A stretch of 64,000 nt of DNA from Streptomyces sp. MUM 203J (lineage in GTDB: Bacteria > Actinomycetota > Actinomycetes > Streptomycetales > Streptomycetaceae), in NCBI RefSeq assembly GCF_022414595.1, contig NZ_JADWYO010000014.1:1-64000 (forward strand). Reading direction: 5' to 3'. Made by a program: the position numbers and the translations under genes. The notes beneath the pieces are model-generated. The model did no database searches. It had not been told where the DNA came from and was given only the letters and a program-made list of their open reading frames with translations. Shown here piece after piece: positions 8,466 through 19,109 of this stretch (position 1 is the stretch's first letter; every line of letters starts with the position of its first letter).

Positions 8466-9226
8466 GGCTTGGGGGTCAGCCACAGGCGCTGTCCATTCAC
8501 TTCCTGGGCGGGCTGCTCCCAGACGCCGACGATGGCGTCGGCCAGGTCCTTGACGTCGGTGAAGCCCGCGAACTTCGCATTCGGGCGCTCGGCGCGCATA
8601 GCGTCGTGCACCAGTGCCTTGATCACCAGGATGGCAGCAGCCGACTTCGGGCCTTCCTCGCCCCCCGCCTTGCGGAAGGAGTCCCCGAGGGCGAGGGTCC
8701 ACGCCTCGGCGGCGGCCTTGGCCGCGGCGTAGGAGGCGTTGCCCTCGGTCGGCTTGGCCGCGCCGGACTGGCTGACCAGGACGAACCGGCCGCGGTCACT
8801 GCGCTTGAGCGCCTCGTGGAAGGCGAGCGAGGTGTGCTGGACGGTGCGGATCAGCAGCTTCTCCAGCAGGGCCCAGTCCGCGAGGTCGTTGTCCGCGAAG
8901 GTGGCGCTGCCGCGCCAGCCTCCGACGAGGTGGACCAGCCCGTCGATCCGGCCGAACTCCTTCTCCGTCTTCTCCGCCCACGCGCGGGTGGCGTCGGGGT
9001 CGAGGAGGTCGACGGTGTCGCCGATGACGGTGGCGCCGCCGTGGGCGTACCGGGCGGCGTCGACGGCCTCGGCCAGGCGTTCCGGGTCGGCGTCGGCGGC
9101 GACGACGGTCGCCCCCGCCTCCGCGAGCCGCAGCAGGGCCGCGCGGCCCGCCGGGCCCGCCGCTCCGGCGACCGCGACGACGGCGCCTTCCAGGGGCCCG
9201 CCGTTCCCGTTGCCGTTCTTGGTCAT
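8462..9226 (-). CDS. Short-chain dehydrogenase/reductase (SDR)
   Basis: This is an NAD(P)-dependent SDR oxidoreductase of 254 residues. It has an atypical dinucleotide loop GAAGPAGRA where classical members have TGxxxGxG, then the DxxD-type acidic adenine-binding region, LVHLVGGW in place of NNAG, a catalytic serine in LVSQSGA and YAAAK for the YxxxK pair. The ATG at 9226 follows GGAGGAG. An alternative GTG at 9301 would overlap the upstream stop and add 25 polar residues. It sits between the DUF6421-type protein and the aldolase in one operon. Cofactor preference and substrate cannot be read. Confidence 0.85.
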   Translation of the reverse strand: MTKNGNGNGGPLEGAVVAVAGAAGPAGRAALLRLAEAGATVVAADADPERLAEAVDAARYAHGGATVIGDTVDLLDPDATRAWAEKTEKEFGRIDGLVHLVGGWRGSATFADNDLADWALLEKLLIRTVQHTSLAFHEALKRSDRGRFVLVSQSGAAKPTEGNASYAAAKAAAEAWTLALGDSFRKAGGEEGPKSAAAILVIKALVHDAMRAERPNAKFAGFTDVKDLADAIVGVWEQPAQEVNGQRLWLTPKP

Positions 9227-9297
9227 GTCGTTCGTCTCCTCCGTGCCGGACGCGTCTGGCGTTTCCGCCCCTGCTGCCTCACCCGTCGGGCCGTCGC

Positions 9298-10695
9298 TCA
9301 CGCGGCGGCCTTCTCGACGTCGGCGGCGGTGATCCCCTTGGTGGAGGCGATCACGGACTTCATCTTCTTCGAAAGAGCCTCGAAGAACATGCTGAGCGGA
9401 AACTCGTCCGGAAGCACGTCGTCGACGAGCTTGCGGGGCTGCTGGGTGAGGTCCAGGGCGTCGGGCCCCTTGGCCCAGCGGGAGCCGGGGTGCGGGGAGA
9501 GGTAGGTGGAGACGAGGTCGTACGCGGCGAACCAGTGGACCAGCTTGGGGCGGTCGATGCCGTCGCGGTAGAGCTTCTCGATCTCGGCGCACAGCTGGTT
9601 GGTGACCTCGGGGGCCCGCTTCCAGTCGATGTGCAGGGTGTTGTCGGTCCAGCGCACCACGTCACGCTTGTGGAGGTACGCGAAGAGCAGCTGGCCGCCG
9701 AGCCCGTCGTAGTTGCGGACCCGGTCGCCGGTGAGCGGGAAGCGGAACATGCGGTCGAACAGCACGGCGTACTGGACGTCGCGGCCGACCGGGTTGCCCT
9801 CGGCCTCCAGCCTGACGGCCTCCTTGAAGGCGGTCAGGTCACAGCGCAGCTCCTCCAGGCCGTACATCCAGAACGGCTGCCGCTGCTTGATCATGAACGG
9901 GTCGAAGGGCAGGTCGCCGTGGCTGTGGGTGCGGTCGTGGACCATGTCCCACAGGACGAAGGCCTGCTGGCAGCGCCGCTGGTCGGCGAGCATGTCCCTG
10001 ATGTCGTCGGGCAGCTCGACGCCCAGGATGCCGACGGCGGCCTCGGTGACCCGGCGGAAACGGGCGGCCTCGCGGTCGCAGAAGATGCCGCCCCAGGTGA
10101 AGCGCTCGGGGGCCTCGCGGACGGCGACGGTCTCCGGGAAGAGGACGGCCGAGTTGGTGTCGTAGCCGGAGGTGAAGTCCTCGAAGGTGATGCCGCAGAA
10201 CAGCGGGTTGTCGTAGCGGGCGGCCTCCAGCTCGGAGAGCCACTCGGGCCAGACCATGCGGAGCACGACGGCTTCCAGATTGCGGTCCGGGTTGCCGTTC
10301 TGGGTGTACATCGGGAACACGACCAGGTGCTGGCGCCCGTCGACGCGCTCGGCGGCGGGGTGGAACTCCATGAGGGAGTCCAGGAAGTCGGGGACGGCGT
10401 AGCCGCCCTCGGCCCACTTGCGGAGATCGGCGACGAGGGCGCGGTGGTAGGCGGTGCCGTGCGGGAGCAGCGGGGAGAGCTGCTCGACGGCGGCGACGAC
10501 CCGGTCGAGCGCGGTGTCGGCGTCCGCGCGGGCCGGGGCGTTCTCGGCGTCGAAGGCGATGGAGCCGTCCGCTGACTGCCAGACGCGGATCTCCTCCACG
10601 GCATTCTTGAGCGCGGCCCACGCCGGGTGGTCGACCACCCGAGTGTCGGTGGCCACGCCGCCACCGGCAACGTCCTGCACAAGAATTTCCGTCAT
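9298..10695 (-). CDS. DUF6421-type protein of unknown function, HDxxH motif
   Basis: A 465-residue cytosolic-looking protein, which I believe belongs to family DUF6421, found mainly in actinomycetes. It has no signal peptide or membrane segment. A notable cluster is VHDRTHSHGDLPFDPF, with HDRTH at residues 253-257, followed 24-25 residues later by GLEELRCDL (E281/E282). This recalls the HExxH...E zinc site of gluzincin peptidases, but with Asp replacing the catalytic Glu; the parallel is my inference. The ATG at 10695 is preceded by GGAGGAAG; upstream in-frame codons lack a ribosome site. It is the first gene of an operon with the SDR and threonine aldolase-like enzyme. Confidence 0.7.
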   Translation of the reverse strand: MTEILVQDVAGGGVATDTRVVDHPAWAALKNAVEEIRVWQSADGSIAFDAENAPARADADTALDRVVAAVEQLSPLLPHGTAYHRALVADLRKWAEGGYAVPDFLDSLMEFHPAAERVDGRQHLVVFPMYTQNGNPDRNLEAVVLRMVWPEWLSELEAARYDNPLFCGITFEDFTSGYDTNSAVLFPETVAVREAPERFTWGGIFCDREAARFRRVTEAAVGILGVELPDDIRDMLADQRRCQQAFVLWDMVHDRTHSHGDLPFDPFMIKQRQPFWMYGLEELRCDLTAFKEAVRLEAEGNPVGRDVQYAVLFDRMFRFPLTGDRVRNYDGLGGQLLFAYLHKRDVVRWTDNTLHIDWKRAPEVTNQLCAEIEKLYRDGIDRPKLVHWFAAYDLVSTYLSPHPGSRWAKGPDALDLTQQPRKLVDDVLPDEFPLSMFFEALSKKMKSVIASTKGITAADVEKAAA

Positions 10696-10730
10696 CTCAC
10701 TTCCTCCACGGGAGAACCTCGCGTCAAAGC

Positions 10731-10760
10731 ACCGTATCCATGCGCGCTTCTCCACCACAA
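10731..10760 (-). promoter_or_regulatory. Putative promoter of the DUF6421-type operon
   Basis: On the minus strand TTGTGG is followed after 18 nt by TACGGT, with the ribosome site GGAGGAAG about 25 nt further on. The match is moderate and the element is inferred from sequence alone. Confidence 0.35.
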
Positions 10761-10925
10761 GGGGGTTCGATGAAAATTATCCTGCGCGACCCCTATGGTC
10801 ACCGCTGATTTTCCTGCACGCCTCCCGTTCCACGGGTGTTGCCGGGGTCTGATGCCACCCGGGGTGTAACCCGGAGGTGCCGGGGAACCCGCCGGCTGGT
10901 GTTCGGCGGCTTCCGCAGGAATCCT

Positions 10926-10972
10926 GGACGGACAGGAATGAACAGGGACGGACTGGGCTAACTGGGACGGAC
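10926..10972 (+). repeat. Three GGACGGAC direct repeats upstream of the Clp gene
   Basis: GGACGGAC occurs at 10926-10933, 10946-10953 and 10965-10972; the last two extend to GGGACGGAC. Spacing is 20 and 19 bp, close to two helical turns, and the last copy ends 11 bp before the Clp start codon. This looks like a binding array for a regulator that contacts one DNA face. I see neither a HAIR-type (HspR) nor a clear ClgR site nearby. Confidence 0.5.
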
Positions 10973-10983
10973 GGTACGAACAG

Positions 10984-13602
<2,619 letters not shown>

Positions 13603-13621
13603 CCCGTCTCCGCGTGACGGC

Positions 13622-14191
13622 TCACCGGTCACTCACCGGACCCAATGCGAGGTCCTTCACCAACAGCTCGAAGCACAGGTCGTCGCGGCGAGGCAGCCCG
13701 AACCGCTCGTCGCCGTACGGAAACGGGGTCGTCCGGCCGGTGCGGCGGTAGCCGCGCCGCTCGTACCAGGCGATCAGCTCCTCTCGCACGGAGATCACCG
13801 TCATGTGCATCTCGCGCACGCCCCACCCGGCGCGCGCGAGGCGCTCGGCCTCCGCCAGGACCCGCCGCCCGAGGCCGCCGCCCTGGAGCCCGGGACGCAC
13901 CGCGAACATCCCGAAGTAGGCCGCGTCACCGCGGTGTTCGAGCTGGCAGCAGGCGACGAGCGCACCGTCACGCTCGACCACGAGGAGCCGGGAGCCGGGG
14001 GTGGTGATGACCGCGAGGACCCCGTCGGGGTCGGTGCGCTGCCCGTCGAGGATGTCGGCCTCGGTGGTCCACCCGGAACGGCTGGAGTCGCCCCGGTACG
14101 CCGACTCGACAAGGGCGACGAGCGCGGGAACGTCCGCCTCCACCGCGTCGCGGTACGTCGGCTCTCCGGTCCTCTGAACTGCGGTGTCCAT
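13622..14191 (-). CDS. GNAT family N-acetyltransferase
   Basis: This 189-residue GCN5-related acetyltransferase transfers acetyl from acetyl-CoA to an unknown amine. The acetyl-CoA loop is in FAVRPGLQGGGLGRRVL, following the motif-A strand YFGMFAVRP. The C-terminal motif IAWYERRGYRRTGRT is also typical. The ATG at 14191 has GGGGAGA upstream. It is convergent with the Clp gene, 19 bp away, and divergent from the DUF5134 gene. The substrate cannot be inferred. Confidence 0.9.
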   Translation of the reverse strand: MDTAVQRTGEPTYRDAVEADVPALVALVESAYRGDSSRSGWTTEADILDGQRTDPDGVLAVITTPGSRLLVVERDGALVACCQLEHRGDAAYFGMFAVRPGLQGGGLGRRVLAEAERLARAGWGVREMHMTVISVREELIAWYERRGYRRTGRTTPFPYGDERFGLPRRDDLCFELLVKDLALGPVSDR

Positions 14192-14345
14192 CGTGTGCGG
14201 TCTCCCCTCGGCAAGCTGTCCCGGGATGGTCGTCCCGGTCGACGAGCCTAGCGCGCCCCCCTTGTACGTCCCTGCGCTCGCGTGCGCCCCATGGCTCGCG
14301 GGCATCGTCCCAGGGGCCGGTCCCGTCTCGGGGAGGGGGCACGCG

Positions 14346-14900
14346 GTGGCGAGCTGGCTGCTGGTGGCGCTGTGCGCGGCGACCGGGGCGTACTGCCTGG
14401 TGCGGAGGGCCCGGATGCGGCGGCGGGGAGCGGTGCGGGAACGGCGGGAGGCCGCGAGCGAGGCGGTGATGGCCTTCGGGATGGCCACGATGGGGGTCCC
14501 GGCCGCGGTGTTCGCGCCTCCGGAGTGGGTGTGGACGGTGTACGCGGCGGTGTTCGGCACGGCGGCGGCGCGGGTGCTGTGGGAGATCCGGGACGGTCGC
14601 CGGCATCTGCACCACCTGGTGGGGTGCCTGGCCATGGTGTACATGGCGGTGCCGTCGGCGGGCGCCGCCGCCGGCACGCACGGGCCGCACGGGGCGCATG
14701 CGGGTGGGGGGCTTCCGCTGGTGACGGGCGCGCTGCTGGCGTACTACGCGGGGTGGGTGCTGTGGTCGGGGACGCGGACGGTGCCGGTCGGTGTGGCGAT
14801 CCCCCGGGGGACCGGGACGGTGCTGGACGGCCCTGAACTCCCGTTCGGATGCCGGATGGTGATGGCGACGGCCATGCTGGCGATGCTGTTCACGCTGTGA
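14346..14900 (+). CDS. DUF5134-type integral membrane protein
   Basis: The 184-residue product has about five hydrophobic segments, starting with ASWLLVALCAATGAYCLV and ending with MVMATAMLAMLFTL, and a His-rich loop THGPHGAHAG. This pattern matches DUF5134 proteins of streptomycetes, whose function is unknown. The GTG at 14346 is preferred because GGGGAGGGGG lies just upstream and the chain then begins with a membrane helix. An ATG at 14184 would add 54 proline-rich residues and overlap the GNAT start. The His-containing core could hold a metal; that is inference. It precedes an M56 peptidase gene by 90 bp. Confidence 0.75.
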   Translation: MASWLLVALCAATGAYCLVRRARMRRRGAVRERREAASEAVMAFGMATMGVPAAVFAPPEWVWTVYAAVFGTAAARVLWEIRDGRRHLHHLVGCLAMVYMAVPSAGAAAGTHGPHGAHAGGGLPLVTGALLAYYAGWVLWSGTRTVPVGVAIPRGTGTVLDGPELPFGCRMVMATAMLAMLFTL

Positions 14901-14990
14901 CGTGCGGCGGGCACGGCCCAAACCGTGGTGTGCGTCACTTCGCGGTCCGCGGCGCTCCGCCGGGCGGCCCGCCGCTCATAGGCTGGCGCC

Positions 14991-15926
14991 ATGCTGCTCT
15001 CCTTCGCGCTGCTGATGTTCGGCGTCGTGGCCGCCGTGACGGCTCCGCGCCTGCTGGCACGGGCCGACTGGCCCGAGCGCGAGCCGATCGTGGCGCTCTG
15101 GGTGTGGCAGTGCGTCGTCGCCTCGGTGCTGCTGAGCTTCGCCCTGGCGATGACGTTCAGCGCATCGGCCGCGTGGCAGCGCGTGCGGGGGCAGGTCTTC
15201 GCCCCGGCGCCGAGCGCGGTCGTGGAGGCCTACGCCCTGGTGGACCACACGCCCTGGTCGGCGGCGCTGGCCGTGCTGCTGGCCTGCGGCGGGCTGTGGA
15301 CCGGGGCCATGCTGACCCTGGTGGTACGCAGGGCGCGGGCGCGGCGCCGCCGTCGGCGGGCCGAACTGCTCGTGCGTGCACCGCTGCTGCCGGGCGAGGA
15401 GCCGGAGGCGGGACCGCTGGCGCTGCTGGAGGGCGACCGCCCGGGGGCGTGGTGGCTGCCGGGCCCCACGCCCCGGCTGGTGATCACCACGGCGGCGCTG
15501 CGCCGGCTGAAGGGGCGTCAGCTGGACGCGGTGCTGGCCCATGAGGAGGGCCACGCGCGCGCCCGGCACGACTGGCTGCTGCACTGTGCCGCCGCGCTCG
15601 CGGAGGGGTTCCCGCGCGTTCCGGTGTTCGCAGCGTTCCGGGACGAGATGCACCGGCTGGTGGAGCTGGCGGCGGACGACGCGGCGTCGAAGCGGCACGG
15701 GCGACTGACGACGGCGCTGGCGCTGGTGGGGCTGAACGAGGACCGCGGGGTGTTCGGTCCCTGCCCGACGCCGGGCGCGGAGCTGCCGCTGCGGGTGAAC
15801 CGGCTGCTGGCGAACCGTCCGAGGCTCACCCCGGGCCGTCGCCTCAGGCTGACGGCCACCGCAGCCCTCGTGCCGGCTGTGCCGCTGCTGGTGGCGCTCG
15901 CCCCGGGGCTGAGCGCGCTGCGCTGA
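14991..15926 (+). CDS. M56 family membrane zinc metallopeptidase
   Basis: This 311-residue BlaR1/MecR1-type membrane peptidase carries the zinc motif HEEGHARARHDW on its cytoplasmic face after transmembrane segments near residues 1-20, 40-57 and 92-112. A further helix lies near the C-terminus. It lacks an extracellular beta-lactam sensor domain, and no BlaI repressor gene is adjacent, so a beta-lactam role is not supported. The ATG lies 6 nt after a TAGGCT -10-like element, suggesting a leaderless transcript. Its DUF5134 and PAP2 neighbours suggest an envelope-associated cluster. The substrate is unknown. Confidence 0.87.
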   Translation: MLLSFALLMFGVVAAVTAPRLLARADWPEREPIVALWVWQCVVASVLLSFALAMTFSASAAWQRVRGQVFAPAPSAVVEAYALVDHTPWSAALAVLLACGGLWTGAMLTLVVRRARARRRRRRAELLVRAPLLPGEEPEAGPLALLEGDRPGAWWLPGPTPRLVITTAALRRLKGRQLDAVLAHEEGHARARHDWLLHCAAALAEGFPRVPVFAAFRDEMHRLVELAADDAASKRHGRLTTALALVGLNEDRGVFGPCPTPGAELPLRVNRLLANRPRLTPGRRLRLTATAALVPAVPLLVALAPGLSALR

Positions 15927-15962
15927 CGGGACTGGACCGGTTCGGCTGCGAGGATGGCGCCC

Positions 15963-16658
15963 ATGGCGACCTCACCGTCCTCGCGCGCATCCGTCGTCAC
16001 TTCCGTCACCCGCGCCCCGTGGGCCGCCGCGCGGTCCGTGGTCTGGTGGACCGGCGGGGCGTCCCTGGCCCTGCTGGCGCCGGTGGTGGTGGGGTGGGGG
16101 CCGCTGACGGCCCTGGACCGGTGGGTGGCCGAGGCCACGCATGCGTCGGCGGTGGAGTCCCCCTGGCTGGTACGGGTCAGTCTGCTGCTGACCGACTGGC
16201 TGTGGGACCCGTGGGCGATGCGTCTGCTCGCCGCCCTCGCGGTGGTCGCGCTGTGGCGGCGCGGGCAGCGGTGGGTGGCGGGCCGCGTGGCAGGGGTGAG
16301 CGCGCTGGCGCTGGTGGTGCAGCAGGGGCTGAAGGCGGCGGTGGGCCGGGACCGGCCCCGCTGGGCGGACCCGGTGGACGGCGCCGCGTTCGCGGCGTTC
16401 CCGTCGGGCCATGCACTGACGGCGGCGGTCACCTGCGGACTGCTGTGGTGGGCGGCGACGGCGGTGGGCCGGGCTCCGGGGCGCGCGGCGGCCTCCGGCT
16501 GGGCCGTGGTGGCGGGCGTCTCGGTGCTGGGCGTGGGGCTGACCCGCGTGTATCTGGGGGTGCACTGGGCATCGGACGTGGTCGGCGGCTGGCTGCTGGG
16601 CCTGTGTCTGGCGGCGGCAGCGGCGGCGCGTCCCGTACGGGTGGTCCGGCGGCCGTGA
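15963..16658 (+). CDS. PAP2 superfamily membrane phosphatase
   Basis: This is a type-2 phosphatidic acid phosphatase-like enzyme that would dephosphorylate a lipid phosphate such as phosphatidate or undecaprenyl pyrophosphate. All three family motifs are visible: KAAVGRDRP, FPSGHAL and TRVYLGVHWASDV, containing the catalytic histidines. It has about six hydrophobic stretches across 231 residues. The start could be 15954 or 15963; the second gives the usual short N-terminus. It follows the M56 peptidase by 36 bp and may be cotranscribed. Lipid specificity is not readable. Confidence 0.9.
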   Translation: MATSPSSRASVVTSVTRAPWAAARSVVWWTGGASLALLAPVVVGWGPLTALDRWVAEATHASAVESPWLVRVSLLLTDWLWDPWAMRLLAALAVVALWRRGQRWVAGRVAGVSALALVVQQGLKAAVGRDRPRWADPVDGAAFAAFPSGHALTAAVTCGLLWWAATAVGRAPGRAAASGWAVVAGVSVLGVGLTRVYLGVHWASDVVGGWLLGLCLAAAAAARPVRVVRRP

Positions 16659-16754
16659 GGACCCGCACCCCGGACCGGACGATCCCCCGCGTCGCCCGGT
16701 CCGGAGGCACGCCGAGACCGGCGGCGCTCCGCCTGCCGACCTGGACACCCCGAG

Positions 16755-16774
16755 TATATTGGCTGGGAGCCAGT
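16755..16774. promoter_or_regulatory. TetR autoregulatory promoter/operator
   Basis: A -10 element TATATT (16755-16760) overlaps the inverted repeat ATTGGCT-GGG-AGCCAGT (16758-16774), which has six of seven arm positions matched. The repeat lies 17 bp before the TetR start codon, the usual place for autorepression. The overlap with the -10 element is seen directly; binding by the adjacent TetR is inferred. Confidence 0.6.
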
Positions 16775-16791
16775 CAACGCAGGAGTTCAGC

Positions 16792-17430
16792 ATGTCCCCG
16801 CGGAGCCCGTCGGTCAATGAGGAACTCCGGCGCCGTTCCCGGGAACGGCTGCTTCAGGCGACGGTCGAGCTGGTGGCCGAACGCGGGTACGAGGCGACGA
16901 CCCTCGGGGACATCGCGGAGCGGGCCGGTTCGGCTCGCGGGCTGGTCTCGTACTACTTCCCCGGCAAGCGGCAGCTGCTGCAGTCGGCGGTCCACCGGCT
17001 CATGCACCGCACACTGGAGGACGCCCTGGAGCGGGAGCCGCGCACGGACGACGGCCGGGAGCGGCTGGCACGGGCGATCGACGCGATCCTGGGACTCGCG
17101 GTGGCTCAGCCGGTGCTGATGCGGACGCACATGGCGGGGATCCTCCAGGCTGAGGGGTTCGTGCGGTGCGCCGAGCAGCAGCGGCTGGCGGCGCTGCTGC
17201 GGGACACGGTGGTGCGGTACGGCTCGCGGGACGTGGACACGGACTACCCGCTGCTGCGGGCGCTGCTGATGGGCGCGGTGTTCGCGGTCCTGCTGCCGGG
17301 GGCGCCGATGCCGGTGACCCGGCTGCGGGCGGAGCTGTTCCAGCGGTACGGGCTGGACTGGGAGCGCGGTTTCCCGCCGGACGCGGGACCGGAGGACCGG
17401 TCGCCGTCCGGCGGGTCGGCTCACAGGTGA
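16792..17430 (+). CDS. TetR family transcriptional regulator
   Basis: This 212-residue TetR/AcrR repressor has an N-terminal helix-turn-helix (about 20-65) in ATVELVAERGYEATTLGDIA and GLVSYYFPGKRQLL, and a divergent ligand-binding C-terminus. The ATG at 16792 has AGGAG 6 nt upstream. The promoter carries a palindrome overlapping TATATT, so autorepression is likely. The flanking PAP2 gene and the convergent LVIVD gene do not suggest a ligand. Confidence 0.92.
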   Translation: MSPRSPSVNEELRRRSRERLLQATVELVAERGYEATTLGDIAERAGSARGLVSYYFPGKRQLLQSAVHRLMHRTLEDALEREPRTDDGRERLARAIDAILGLAVAQPVLMRTHMAGILQAEGFVRCAEQQRLAALLRDTVVRYGSRDVDTDYPLLRALLMGAVFAVLLPGAPMPVTRLRAELFQRYGLDWERGFPPDAGPEDRSPSGGSAHR

Positions 17431-17434
17431 CGGG

Positions 17435-18952
17435 TCACGGCCGGTGCCGGCGGTCGAAGTAGTCGGGCTGGGTCTGGACGTTCAGTTCGTCCATCCGGAT
17501 CCGCTCGGCCGGGTCGGTGCGGCGGTCCTCGATCCTCAGGACGTCGAGTCCCTTGCGGATGTCGTTCGAGTAGATGTGGCCGTTGTAGTAGTACGCGGAC
17601 CAGGAGCCGCCGACGGAGAGCGTGTCGGCGCTGAGCGGGCCGCGCTCGAAGTAGCCGATCTCCTCGGCGCGGGTGGAGTCGGTGAAGTCGAACACGGAGA
17701 CGCCGCCCTGGTACCAGGCCTGGACCATGAGGTCGCGGCCCTTGACGGGGATCAGGGAGCCGTTGTGCGCGACGCAGTTCTCGGTGTCGCCCTGGTGGCG
17801 GTCGATCTTGTAGTAGCCGCGGAAGACGAGCTTGCGCCTGTCACCCTTGCCGGTGATGTCGTAGAAGCCGTCGGCGCCTCGGTGGGGACCGACCCGCTCG
17901 TTGCAGGTGGCACCGCCCCCGCCGCCCAGCTCGTCGGTGAAGACGACCTTGTCAGCCTTCCTGCTGAAGGTCGCGGAGTGCCAGAAGGCGAAGTTGGTGT
18001 TGTCCTGGACCTGGTCGATCACCCTGGGGTGCTCGGGGTCCTCGATGGAGAACAGGATGCCGTCGCCCATGCAGGCGCCGGCCGCCAGGTTCCTGGACGG
18101 CAGCACGGTGATGTCGTGGCAGCCGGTCGTCTTGGAGACGCCCGGGTTGGCCGGCGAGCCGGGGTTGCCGCCGCCGTCGGGGCCCTCGCCGGGAAAGAGC
18201 ACCGGGAATCCGACGACCCGGGCCTTCTCGGGTGCGTTGCGCGGCACCTTGATGACGGAGATGCCGTCGTGCGGCGGACGGCAGTCGGGGAAGGCGGCGC
18301 TGGGCGAGTACGAGGCGACGTACACGTACACGTTCGCGCGCTGCGGCACGAGCGTGTGCGTGTGGGAGCCGCAGGCGGTCTCGACGGAGGCGACGTACCG
18401 CGGATTGCGGATGTCGCTGATGTCGAACACCTTGATCCCCTCCCAGGACGACTTCTCGGTCGCGGGCTGGGAGGTGCTCTGGCAGGAGTCGTCGCTGCGG
18501 GACGAGTCGGTGGACAGGAAGAGCAGGTCCCCGGAGACCGAGATGTCGTTCTGGGAGCCGGGGCAGAGAACCCGGGCGACCGCCTCGGGCTTCGACGGCC
18601 TGCCGATGTCGAAGATCTGGAAGCCGTCGTAGTTTCCGGCGAACAGGTACCTGCCCTGGAAGGCCAGGTCGGAGTTGATGCCCTTGATGGTCGTCAACGG
18701 GATGTTGGCGACGTGCTTGATGTTGTCGCTGTGAACGATCTCGTCCACATCGGGAATGTCCCCGCGCGCGATGGCGGCCCGGGTGTCCTCCCTCTGGCGC
18801 TCCGATGCCGCGCCGCCGCCGGACGGCGTGTCCCCGGGGCCGGGGACGGCGGCGGCTGTTCCCGTGGCGAGCAGGGCGGCGATGAGGCCTGCCGCTGCGG
18901 TGGTCACGAGCAGGCGTCTGCGACGCGGTCGAGTGGTACGCGACAGGGCCAT
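17435..18952 (-). CDS. Secreted LVIVD-repeat beta-propeller protein
   Basis: The 505-residue product begins with an arginine-rich signal sequence (RPRRRRLLV followed by an alanine/leucine core and TGTAAAVPG), suitable for Sec or possibly Tat export. The mature part has repeating blades such as YDGFQIFDIGRPSKPE, WEGIKVFDISDIRNPRY and GGVSVFDFTDSTRAEE, typical of LVIVD-repeat propellers whose ligands are unknown. Several cysteines (LCPGSQ, DDSCQ, CGSHTHT, PDCRPP, TTGCHD) suggest disulphides. The ATG at 18952 follows GGGAGGA. It is divergent from a DUF305 lipoprotein, a pairing I recall from other streptomycetes. Confidence 0.85.
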   Translation of the reverse strand: MALSRTTRPRRRRLLVTTAAAGLIAALLATGTAAAVPGPGDTPSGGGAASERQREDTRAAIARGDIPDVDEIVHSDNIKHVANIPLTTIKGINSDLAFQGRYLFAGNYDGFQIFDIGRPSKPEAVARVLCPGSQNDISVSGDLLFLSTDSSRSDDSCQSTSQPATEKSSWEGIKVFDISDIRNPRYVASVETACGSHTHTLVPQRANVYVYVASYSPSAAFPDCRPPHDGISVIKVPRNAPEKARVVGFPVLFPGEGPDGGGNPGSPANPGVSKTTGCHDITVLPSRNLAAGACMGDGILFSIEDPEHPRVIDQVQDNTNFAFWHSATFSRKADKVVFTDELGGGGGATCNERVGPHRGADGFYDITGKGDRRKLVFRGYYKIDRHQGDTENCVAHNGSLIPVKGRDLMVQAWYQGGVSVFDFTDSTRAEEIGYFERGPLSADTLSVGGSWSAYYYNGHIYSNDIRKGLDVLRIEDRRTDPAERIRMDELNVQTQPDYFDRRHRP

Positions 18953-19109
18953 GTGCGTCCTCCCTTGAGGGTCGTCGACCACGGCAGTATGGGCCCGGGC
19001 ATGGACATCTCAACAGATGGCTACAGAGTGGGAGGGGCGCCGGCGGGCGCCACCGTACGGAAGCACGCCAGGACCGACTCCCTGTACACAACTGACCCGG
19101 GAGGTCGCC

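Noticed and set aside
9227..9301. GTG at 9301 as the SDR start
   Set aside because: It would give a GTGA overlap, but it adds a low-complexity polar stretch, while the ATG at 9226 has a strong GGAGGAG site. It is kept only as an alternative.
10696..10983. HspR (HAIR) or ClgR operator upstream of the Clp gene
   Set aside because: I looked for CTTGAGT-N7-ACTCAAG and GTTCGC-type palindromes and found no convincing match.
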